From contig CAKZLA010000483.1 of assembly GCA_937124525.1 (NCBI GenBank), positions 1-16,425 on the forward strand: DNA of 16,425 bases. Reading direction: 5' to 3'. Shown one piece after another: positions 1 to 6,291 of the stretch (its first letter is position 1; the number at the start of each line of letters is the position of its first letter). This DNA is from an uncultured Desulfobacterium sp. GTDB taxonomy: Bacteria > Desulfobacterota > Desulfobacteria > Desulfobacterales > Desulfobacteraceae. Made by a program: the position numbers and the translations under genes. The notes beneath the pieces were generated by a model, which was given only the letters and a program-made list of their open reading frames with translations, was not told the DNA's origin and made no database searches.

Positions 1-335
1 CGGTAATGAAGGCGCTGAAACCCTTACGCGAACAAGGAGTCTCCTGTGAGGTTATTGAGCCGCGATCCCTGGCACCCTTGGACAAAGGCTGTATCCTCGA
101 TTCGGTTCGCAAGACCGGTCGACTGGTGGTTATGCACGAAGCCAACAGTTTCTGTGGATTCGGTGCGGAACTGGCCGCCATGGTTGCAGATGAGGCATTC
201 GAAGCTCTTAAGGGACCAGTCAAGCGAGTGGGTGCGCCCCAAATCCCAGTACCCACAGCGCCCACCCATGAAAAAATTTTCAAGCCCAGTCCCGAAGATG
301 TGGTCCTGGCGGTGTTGGAGACCTTTAAAAAATAA
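1..335 (+). CDS. 2-oxoacid (pyruvate/acetoin-type) dehydrogenase E1 component, beta subunit, C-terminal part
   Basis: The frame is open at the left window edge, so the N-terminal two thirds are missing. The visible ~110 residues match the transketolase C-terminal domain of E1 beta subunits. Supporting stretches are VIEPRSLAPLD (start of the domain), LVVMHEANSFCGFGAEL, and VGAPQIPVPTAPTHEKIFKPS near the end, all typical of pyruvate, acetoin or branched-chain 2-oxoacid dehydrogenases. In that complex E1 is a thiamine-diphosphate enzyme that decarboxylates the 2-oxoacid and passes the acyl group to lipoyl-E2. The fragment alone does not tell which substrate is used. The GC content looks higher than in the next genes. 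The usual downstream E2 gene is absent: a radical SAM gene follows after 64 nt. Confidence 0.85.
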   Translation, partial: VMKALKPLREQGVSCEVIEPRSLAPLDKGCILDSVRKTGRLVVMHEANSFCGFGAELAAMVADEAFEALKGPVKRVGAPQIPVPTAPTHEKIFKPSPEDVVLAVLETFKK

Positions 336-399
336 ATTTAATGAGATCGTTCTTGAAGGTGAATTCAGCCTTTGAGACATCAAAAGGGCAGATATAATT

Positions 400-1314
400 A
401 TGAATTTAGATGTTGGTAATTTAGAAGCACCTGTATTCAGGCCTCCTTCGGAGTGGGATGCATTATTAATCAGCGTTACAAACGGGTGCACGCACAGGTG
501 TACGTTTTGTTCCATGTATCTGACAAAAAAATTCTCAGTGCGTAAAGACATTGAAGAGATCAAGAACGATATTCGCAAGGCCGGAGAAATGTTCGGAAGC
601 CGGGTGGAAAAAATATTCTTTGAAGACGGGAATGCATTTGTCGTGAAATCAGATGTCCTCGTTGAATTGACCAAGTATTCTTACCAACAGCACCCGAATT
701 TGAGGAAGGTCAGCTCCTATGCCCATGTCAAGGATATCCTCAAAAAGTCTGATGATGATTTAAAACGGCTTGCCGATGCCGGTTTTACAATGGTTTATGT
801 CGGCATTGAAAGCGGGAACGACCAGGTTCTCAAAGACTGCAACAAAGGAGCGACCCAGGATGATTATGCACGGGCAGCCCAGAAATGTCACCGTGCAGGA
901 ATTGACTGGTCCGGGATTTTCCTGCTGGGCCTTGCCGGAAACGATCTTGCAAAAAGCCGCAGCCACGCTGTTGACTCAGCAAAACTGATAAACCGTATGG
1001 CACCCCCCATGCCAAGGAAGTGGTATATTTCCCCCCTCACACTGGAGATGACCCCGGGATCAGAGATACTGGCGCAAAATTTAAAAGAACAATTCCACCC
1101 CTGCACCTCAACCCAAATTCTGGAGGAATTGTATACGCTGATAGAGCATACAGACGATGACCTGACAGATTGCATATTTAACACCAACCATGCGTCCAAT
1201 TATCTGAGTTTAAAAGGTGAGCTGGGAAAAGATAAGAAGGACTTTTTATGCAGGGTTGAAGCTGGTATCAAAGATCCGGCGGTCAGACGACCCGAATACA
1301 TGCGTGGATTGTAA
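400..1314 (+). CDS. Radical SAM domain protein of unknown substrate
   Basis: This 304-residue protein carries the radical SAM cluster motif CTHRCTFC (Cys30, Cys34, Cys37), which binds a [4Fe-4S] cluster and S-adenosylmethionine to generate a 5'-deoxyadenosyl radical. Further support comes from FFEDGNAF (residues 73-80), at the position of the SAM-binding GGE-like strand, and VYVGIESG (132-139), typical of Elp3/B12-independent radical SAM barrels. The core occupies about residues 22-230. The remaining ~75 residues show no second cysteine cluster, so an auxiliary cluster (SPASM type) is unlikely. The start ATG has an AAAGGG-like ribosome binding site upstream. The gene lies 64 nt after the E1 beta gene on the same strand. 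The reaction cannot be inferred from sequence. Confidence 0.85.
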   Translation: MNLDVGNLEAPVFRPPSEWDALLISVTNGCTHRCTFCSMYLTKKFSVRKDIEEIKNDIRKAGEMFGSRVEKIFFEDGNAFVVKSDVLVELTKYSYQQHPNLRKVSSYAHVKDILKKSDDDLKRLADAGFTMVYVGIESGNDQVLKDCNKGATQDDYARAAQKCHRAGIDWSGIFLLGLAGNDLAKSRSHAVDSAKLINRMAPPMPRKWYISPLTLEMTPGSEILAQNLKEQFHPCTSTQILEELYTLIEHTDDDLTDCIFNTNHASNYLSLKGELGKDKKDFLCRVEAGIKDPAVRRPEYMRGL

Positions 1315-1395
1315 TGTGAGGGTGACACAAGCTCGTTGTCTGTCATAGGTGGACAGGGTGGGCGTAATTTAGCAACGCTTCAAATTAAGTATTGA

Positions 1396-1424
1396 TTGTT
1401 TTTCCGGATAAATATCTTTATATT
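1396..1424 (+). promoter_or_regulatory. Possible sigma-70-type promoter for the adenosine-specific kinase gene
   Basis: TTGTTT (1396-1401) and TATATT (1419-1424) are separated by exactly 17 nt and lie about 50 nt upstream of the start codon at 1474. The -10 box matches consensus at 5 of 6 positions, the -35 box at only 3 of 6. The surrounding DNA is AT-rich, so a chance match is possible. Confidence 0.35.
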
Positions 1425-1473
1425 GAAAGCTGTGAATACTTCCCTTTAATCAACTAAATATGTGGAGGGTAAA

Positions 1474-1956
1474 ATGGAACTAAAAACAATAACGATTGAA
1501 AATCCGGATGAGCTGAATTTTATTCTTGGCCATTCCCATTTTATTAAAACCGTGGAAGATATCCATGAGGCCATTGTATGTACCGTGCCCAATGCGAAAT
1601 TCGGGGTGGCATTCTGTGAAGCATCCATGGAATGCCTGGTTCGCTACAGCGGAACCGATGAAGAAATGATTAAACTTGCAAAAAAAAATGCCTATGAACT
1701 TTCTGCCGGTCATTCTTTTATTGTTTTCATGAAGGACATGTTCCCTATTAATATTCTAAACACCATAAAAAATGTGCCCGAAGTTGCCAGAATCCATTGT
1801 GCAACTGCAAATCCAGTGGAAGTCATCCTGGCTCAGACCGATCTTGGCAGGGGAATCCTGGGGGTGATTGACGGGTTTTCATCAAAGGGTATTGAAACCG
1901 AGGCAGATATTGAAAAGAGAAAAGGCTTTCTCAGGATGATAGGGTATAAACAGTAA
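1474..1956 (+). CDS. Adenosine-specific kinase family protein (DUF355)
   Basis: This 160-residue protein has the full length and conserved blocks of the small adenosine-specific kinase family (PF04008), known mainly from archaea, thermophiles and anaerobes. Blocks seen: NPDELNFILGHSHFIKTVED (10-29), FGVAFCEAS (43-51), AGHSFIV (78-84), PINILNTIK (91-99), CATANPVEV (109-117) and GRGILGVIDG (125-134). Members have been reported to phosphorylate or bind adenosine or AMP, but the physiological role is poorly defined. The start is placed at ATG 1474 because GGAGGG (1464-1469) sits just upstream. An in-frame GTG at 1462 overlaps this site and is less likely. The gene appears to be monocistronic. Confidence 0.9.
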   Translation: MELKTITIENPDELNFILGHSHFIKTVEDIHEAIVCTVPNAKFGVAFCEASMECLVRYSGTDEEMIKLAKKNAYELSAGHSFIVFMKDMFPINILNTIKNVPEVARIHCATANPVEVILAQTDLGRGILGVIDGFSSKGIETEADIEKRKGFLRMIGYKQ

Positions 1957-2188
1957 GAGAATTGGCATTCTTCATATGATTCCAAAAGTACTTTGCAGTC
2001 TTTTGGAAAAAGCGTAAGTACTCAATAACCTGGGGTAATAAAGCGTGTTTAACCCTTTAAAAACCGGTGCTATTCAAAACAAGTTTTGGATACCCGGGCT
2101 TATTGAGAACTTACGAAAAAGCCGCATAACCCCCTGTTTTATATCTCCAGGATCAAAGCTGGCACTCTGTTTATAAAAATAATAAGCT

Positions 2189-2536
2189 TCACAGATCGAT
2201 TTCATCAAGGGCGTTTTGTGCATCAACATTAATCTTCTGGTTAATGTGCCTGAACCTTTTAACCAGTATTTTGGCATCAGCTGTTAAAACAGATGCACCC
2301 CCTGAAGTCCCCCCTTTTTTTCGGATTAATACCTGCTTGCCCAACCTTTGTTCCATTTTTTTTAGCTTGCCCCACATGGAGCGGTAGCCCATTTTCATTT
2401 TTTTGGCTGCTGCGTTGATGGACCCCTCTTTGTCAATGGCTTCCAGAATTTTCAGTTGGCCAGCACCGAAAACCATTTCCCCTTGATCATTCTCAATCCA
2501 GATTTTTGTATGAATCATATATGTTTTATTTTCCAT
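2189..2536 (-). CDS. ModE-like winged helix-turn-helix transcriptional regulator (DNA-binding domain only)
   Basis: This 115-residue protein corresponds to the N-terminal DNA-binding domain of the molybdate regulator ModE. Residues 24-65 (from GAGQLKILEAIDKEGSINAA onward through MGYRSMWGKLKKME) form the LysR-like helix-turn-helix, and KKGGTSGGASVLT (73-85) is the characteristic ModE wing. No molybdate-binding MOP/TOBE domain follows, so it is a stand-alone DNA-binding form common in anaerobes, and the sensed signal is not evident. The ATG at 2536 lacks a good ribosome binding site. A second in-frame ATG at 2518 has GGAAAA upstream and is a possible alternative. No molybdate or tungstate transporter is in the window. 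A perfect dyad lies upstream at 2615-2638. Confidence 0.85.
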   Translation of the reverse strand: MENKTYMIHTKIWIENDQGEMVFGAGQLKILEAIDKEGSINAAAKKMKMGYRSMWGKLKKMEQRLGKQVLIRKKGGTSGGASVLTADAKILVKRFRHINQKINVDAQNALDEIDL

Positions 2537-2614
2537 GGTAAAATAAATTTAACCCAAATTATAACCAAAGTCACGACTGAATTGAGTTTCGTTATGGGCG
2601 AATAGTTTTTTTAT

Positions 2615-2638
2615 CGATATGTTCATGTTGACATATCG
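2615..2638. promoter_or_regulatory. Perfect 8+8 bp dyad, candidate operator in the divergent ModE-like/hypothetical gene spacer
   Basis: CGATATGT (2615-2622) and ACATATCG (2631-2638) are exact reverse complements separated by 8 nt. The right arm overlaps TTGACA at 2628-2633, a consensus -35 box reading rightward, though no convincing -10 follows. The dyad lies 79 bp upstream of the ModE-like start and about 170 bp upstream of the divergent gene. Known ModE operators are AT-rich dyads with CG-containing ends and a 6-8 nt spacer, so this architecture is compatible with binding by the neighbouring regulator. That assignment is an inference. Confidence 0.45.
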
Positions 2639-2809
2639 CTTTTTGAATGATAGCTCATGATTTCATTAACTATTTTCATTCAATTATCATCCAATTACCA
2701 TTCGGTGGGCTGAATGTAATTGCTGCTAACCATTAATGCTATCGATTTACCATGACAAAGCTCAGATTTGTCTGGCATGGCATGAAAACCGGTGGAAAAG
2801 GAAAAAAGT

Positions 2810-3616
2810 ATGTGGGTATTTGAAAGTGAGGCTGCTATTTGCAAGGGCATGGAGATGGATATAATAAATAGACTCCCCGTTGAAAATACAAGTGATATCC
2901 TTGTACCACATTCCCTCGATGGCGACAGAATCAACAGGCTTATCAGATACAATCAAGATTTAGATGAACATATGGATTTGATTCAACTTAATGAGAGTTT
3001 CTTTGAATCAAGACTGGAAGAATTAGAATCTATGTTGTCTGTTTCCGACAGTATTGGAAGGCTTTCTTTGATCCGGTTGACGGAACTGACCCTGTTTTGT
3101 GTGGGGAATTATGCAAACAATAACTGCATCACCGAGGTTGGCGATTTTATCATCAATCCCCGTCTTATACTTGTCCATGTTAAAGGGGAGCCTCTTCCTG
3201 TTAAAAAAGAACGGCACGCACGTTTATCCGTACAGTTTAAGGAAAGGGCTACTGAAAATTGTTCCGTGGTTGAGTGGTTTAAACTCAATGCGATGATTGA
3301 AACGGTTAAAGAACCGATTTTGCCGCATCTGCTTAATTTATTAGAAAAAACAGGTTGCTCCATGGAATATATCAATTCTGTCAGAAAACAAATGAATATG
3401 ATAATCGAGCTTCTCAGTTATTTATCCATGGCAAGGATTCCCAAAGAAATAAATATTGAGGATTGGAAATCTTCTCTGGAAAAAAATGACAGGATGATGA
3501 TGGAAGAGCTGTTTTATCAATTTGATACAACAATTTTTCACGATTCTGGTGAAAGAATTCGTCGTAAGTATGAAGTTGCTGATATTAACCTTTCACAGGC
3601 ATATCGGAGAAATTAA
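2810..3616 (+). CDS. Uncharacterised protein, 268 residues
   Basis: I do not recognise this family. The protein looks soluble: no signal peptide and no membrane segment. It is rich in acidic and hydrophobic helical stretches. The N-terminal region (about 1-95) is mainly helical with the acidic stretch NESFFESRLEELESML. A central segment contains CVGNYANNNCITEVGDFIIN followed by VHVKGEPLPVKKERHARLSV, which looks like a beta-rich part. The C-terminal half (about 150-268) again looks helical. The start is placed at ATG 2810 because GGAAAAGGAAAA immediately precedes it. An in-frame GTG at 2792 lies within that purine-rich stretch and would add six residues. It is transcribed divergently from the ModE-like regulator, which may control it. 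Confidence 0.65.
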   Translation: MWVFESEAAICKGMEMDIINRLPVENTSDILVPHSLDGDRINRLIRYNQDLDEHMDLIQLNESFFESRLEELESMLSVSDSIGRLSLIRLTELTLFCVGNYANNNCITEVGDFIINPRLILVHVKGEPLPVKKERHARLSVQFKERATENCSVVEWFKLNAMIETVKEPILPHLLNLLEKTGCSMEYINSVRKQMNMIIELLSYLSMARIPKEINIEDWKSSLEKNDRMMMEELFYQFDTTIFHDSGERIRRKYEVADINLSQAYRRN

Positions 3617-3636
3617 TTCCAGATCATTACCCTCTT

Positions 3637-3746
3637 TTCGCTCATTTTTATAAAACGTTGTAATCAAAACAAAATATCAGCATGATTTTTTGATGTCCAA
3701 CTTTTTGGTATTAATAAATTCAACATGTTATGAAAAAATGAGCGAA
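3637..3746. repeat. Long-loop inverted repeat between convergent genes
   Basis: TTCGCTCATTTTT (3637-3649) is matched exactly by its reverse complement at 3734-3746. Weaker complementarity extends inward to 3660 and 3721 with small gaps, leaving a loop of about 60 nt. It sits between the convergent ends of the uncharacterised gene (stop at 3616) and the kamA-like gene (stop at 3791). Neither side has a T-run immediately after the stem, so it is not a textbook terminator, although it could end or stabilise both transcripts. Confidence 0.55.
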
Positions 3747-3790
3747 TTGCAGGTTACAGGTTCCTCAAAGTTGACTTTTGAAAGTTGAAT

Positions 3791-4873
3791 CTATAATGGA
3801 TAATCACACATTTTCCCCAGATAGTTTTCAACTTGGATTGTTTTTGGGGAACGTGATTTCACATAGTCTGGTAACAGGGGGAGCTTGCCCTCACCGCCAG
3901 GAAGGTCAATCATGTATTGGGGAATGCACATGCCCGACAACCGCCCCCGCATCTGTTTCATGATCTCAAGCCCCACACTGACATCGGGGCGGAAGTGGGC
4001 CGTGCCTGCAACGGGATCAGGGTGGTGGAGATAGTAAGGCTTTATCCGGATTTCAAGGAGTCGGGTCATGAGCTCACCCATGGTGGCTGCATCATCATTC
4101 ACATCCCTTAGCAGAACTGTTTGACATCCCAAGGGAATGCCTGCATTTGCCAGTTTTTCGCAGGCCCTTGTTGATGTCGGGGTGATTTCCCGGGGATGGT
4201 TGAAATGGGTGTTCATATAAAGCGGATGGTATTTTTTTAACATCAGCACCACATCGTCGGTGATGCGGGAGGGCAGGGTGCAAAGGGTTCTGGTGTGAAT
4301 CCTGATGATACGAACATGCCCGCAGGCTTTCAGGGCAGAAAGTATCCTGTCCAGCTGCTCTGTTCCCAACAGGAGTGGATCACCGCCGGATAGAATTACC
4401 TCATTGATGCCTGGATGGGCCTTGATGTATTGGATACCCTCCTCAACTCTGCTACTGCTTTTTTTCCCGAAGTGCAGATCCTCTTCCCCTACTTTTCGTT
4501 TTCGCATGCAATGACGGCAGTACATGGCACAGCGATTGGACACCAGGAAAATGACCCTTCCCGGATACCGATGGATAATGGCTGGCACAGGAGACTGGGG
4601 CTCTTCGGCCAGGGGGTCTTCCACATTTTGTTGATCTTCAAGTTCCACCACATCTGGGATGGCCTGTTTCCACAGGGGATCTTTCTCGTTTTCAATTAAA
4701 GAAAGATAATGGGGAGATATCAACATGGGGTATTGCCGTGTCACGGTGGTGAGTGCTTTAATATCCACATTAAACCGTTCCGGGAGTTGGGCCGGGGTGC
4801 TGATGGCCTGGCCAAGCTGGGTCCGCCATGGGCTTTCTTCTGTTATTTGTGTGCTCTTCTGATCTTGTTTCAA
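3791..4873 (-). CDS. KamA family radical SAM aminomutase (lysine 2,3-aminomutase-like)
   Basis: The protein has 360 residues. The radical SAM motif is CAMYCRHC (Cys115, Cys119, Cys122), followed by LSGGDPLLL (161-169), which matches the KamA family. The PLP lysine is in PGGEGKLP (Lys330). Two aspartates in HHPDPVAG (Asp286) and MIDLPGG (Asp323) align with the two aspartates of clostridial lysine 2,3-aminomutase that bind the substrate's terminal amino group. Glutamate 2,3-aminomutase has Lys and Asn there, so lysine is the likely substrate and beta-lysine the product. It is shorter than classical LAM (about 416 residues). No beta-lysine acetyltransferase (AblB) or EF-P/EpmA gene is adjacent, so osmolyte synthesis and EF-P modification both remain open. 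The start is the first possible one, TTG at 4873, preceded by an in-frame stop and only a weak GGAAAA ribosome binding site. Confidence 0.88.
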   Translation of the reverse strand: MKQDQKSTQITEESPWRTQLGQAISTPAQLPERFNVDIKALTTVTRQYPMLISPHYLSLIENEKDPLWKQAIPDVVELEDQQNVEDPLAEEPQSPVPAIIHRYPGRVIFLVSNRCAMYCRHCMRKRKVGEEDLHFGKKSSSRVEEGIQYIKAHPGINEVILSGGDPLLLGTEQLDRILSALKACGHVRIIRIHTRTLCTLPSRITDDVVLMLKKYHPLYMNTHFNHPREITPTSTRACEKLANAGIPLGCQTVLLRDVNDDAATMGELMTRLLEIRIKPYYLHHPDPVAGTAHFRPDVSVGLEIMKQMRGRLSGMCIPQYMIDLPGGEGKLPLLPDYVKSRSPKTIQVENYLGKMCDYPL

Positions 4874-5203
4874 TTCACTGTTTTCCGATTATTTTGTTTC
4901 TTTAAAGGAGATTTTCAAAATTCTGGCTGACCCTATTCTTTTTGATTTTGGGTGTCAATGTGTTTTTTTATAAGAAACTCCGTCCAATAATTTGTAATAA
5001 CTTGAGTTTTGATATTTGTTGTGGGCAGGCCAGATCCCCAATACGGTCTGTCCGTGGCAATTATATGAAACACAGATGCTGGCTGCTTTTTCCATTGACC
5101 CTGGGACTTTGTTTTTTCCATGGGGCGTGATATGTTATTTTCATCTTGTTCTTTTCAGGAATATGCAAATCTGGAAACGTAACATTCTCTATGGAGACGC
5201 AAC
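4874..5203. other. Intergenic spacer between divergent kamA-like and phnD-like genes
   Basis: These 330 nt hold no convincing gene. Short frames here have no recognisable protein features and no good starts. The DNA is T-rich on the plus strand. It must contain the promoters for both flanking genes, but I could not pick a clear -35/-10 pair. The only clear signal is GGAG at 5193-5196, the ribosome binding site for the GTG start at 5204. Confidence 0.6.
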
Positions 5204-6124
5204 GTGAAATTCACATGGCTACTTCTGTTTTGCCTTTTGATTTGTCCGGGATGTGGAGAAGACGAGCCCGCAATTAAGGTGAATTTGAAAATAAAAGAGC
5301 AGACCCTCATGAAACATGAGCCTGATGCCCTGACCTATGCCTATCTTCCCCAGTATTCCCACACCGTCTCTTACACCCGGCATCATCTTCTTATTTTATA
5401 TCTTCGAAAAAAGACGGGGTTGAATATCAAACAAATATTTCCTGATACCTTTGATCAGTACATGTATATGGTGGGGCAAAATAAAATTGATATTTCATTT
5501 TCCAATCCATTTGTTTATATCAAAATGGCCCATCGATACGGTGCAAAGGCCTTTGCCAGAAGTATTGAAACCACCGGAAGGGAAGACTTCAGGGGTCAGA
5601 TTATTTGTAGAACAGATAATACCTCCATTAAAACCCTGTCCGACTGTGCTCAAAAGCGCTGGATTGCCGTTGATTCAACCTCCGCAGGTGGCTTTCTTTA
5701 TCCCTTGGGTTATTTTTTGGATCATGGTATCAAAAAATCCGATTTTAAAGAGATTTCTTTTGCCCCTGGTCCCGGGGGGAAACAGGAAAAGGTGGTCCTT
5801 TCCGTTTGTGCGGGGAAGTATGATATCGGCACTATTCGTGAGGGTGCTTTGGATGTGGTGGTGGGAAAAATTGACATGCAACAGATACGAATTTTGGCCA
5901 TGACGTCCCCCTATCCTGGTTGGGTGTATGCTGCCCGGAAAAATCTGGATAAAATTATTGTGCAAAAAATATGTCAGGCCTTTGAAAAACTTGACATAAC
6001 CAATACCAATCATCGAAAAATATTGAATGCTGCCCATTTTATCAAGGTAATTCCTTCCATGGATTCAGATTTTGACTCGGTGAGACGATTGGCTACCAAG
6101 GTTGATATAAGCCTTGGGAAGTAG
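5204..6124 (+). CDS. PhnD-like periplasmic phosphate/phosphonate-type substrate-binding lipoprotein
   Basis: The 306-residue protein starts at GTG with GGAG 7 nt upstream. The N-terminus is a hydrophobic export signal with LICPGC, where Cys17 is a plausible though atypical lipobox cysteine. The mature part resembles the PhnD/phosphonate-binding family of type 2 periplasmic binding proteins. Supporting stretches are AYLPQYSHT, DISFSNPFVYIKMAHRYG (about 96-113), WIAVDSTSAGGFLYPLGYFL (about 152-171) and the closing IRILAMTSPYPGWVYAARK. No ABC transporter permease or ATPase follows. A sensor kinase and response regulator come next instead. This suggests it acts as a ligand-binding partner of the kinase rather than in uptake. 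That role is an inference from gene order, and the ligand is unknown. Confidence 0.82.
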   Translation: MKFTWLLLFCLLICPGCGEDEPAIKVNLKIKEQTLMKHEPDALTYAYLPQYSHTVSYTRHHLLILYLRKKTGLNIKQIFPDTFDQYMYMVGQNKIDISFSNPFVYIKMAHRYGAKAFARSIETTGREDFRGQIICRTDNTSIKTLSDCAQKRWIAVDSTSAGGFLYPLGYFLDHGIKKSDFKEISFAPGPGGKQEKVVLSVCAGKYDIGTIREGALDVVVGKIDMQQIRILAMTSPYPGWVYAARKNLDKIIVQKICQAFEKLDITNTNHRKILNAAHFIKVIPSMDSDFDSVRRLATKVDISLGK

Positions 6125-6179
6125 TTTTTTCCGGACCGGTATCAAAGATTTTGAATATCCAACCACCAAGTGGGGGGGA

Positions 6180-6272
6180 TAAGTACCCGAACATATATTC
6201 CTCAAAATAAAACCCAGAGATATCAACGATATATATCCATGGAATACTGAAAAACATATGTGTGGGTACTTA
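6180..6272. promoter_or_regulatory. Long inverted repeat ending at the ribosome binding site of the histidine kinase gene
   Basis: TAAGTACCCGAACATAT (6180-6196) pairs with ATATGTGTGGGTACTTA (6256-6272), 15 of 17 positions. Just inside the arms, ATTCC (6197-6201) can also pair with GGAAT (6241-6245). The loop is about 59 nt and contains a palindromic GATATATATC (6229-6238). The last base of the 3' arm is the first base of AGGAGGGG (6272-6279), the kinase gene's ribosome binding site. The structure could be an RNA element limiting kinase translation, or a pair of DNA binding half-sites. Both are inferences. Confidence 0.6.
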
Positions 6273-6291
6273 GGAGGGGCTGACATTCGCA

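Noticed and set aside
1323..1345. Hairpin TGACACAA / TTG-TC-TGTCA just after the radical SAM gene
   Set aside because: The stem is short with a bulge and no T-run follows, so it is not supported as a terminator.
1981..2007. 8-bp inverted repeat TCCAAAAG / CTTTTGGA between the convergent adenosine-specific kinase and ModE-like genes
   Set aside because: The stem is AT-rich with an 11-nt loop and no T-run on either side. It could arise by chance.
4942..5207. Short plus-strand frames in the kamA/phnD spacer
   Set aside because: Overlapping frames with no family resemblance and no good starts; the last overlaps the real phnD-like start.
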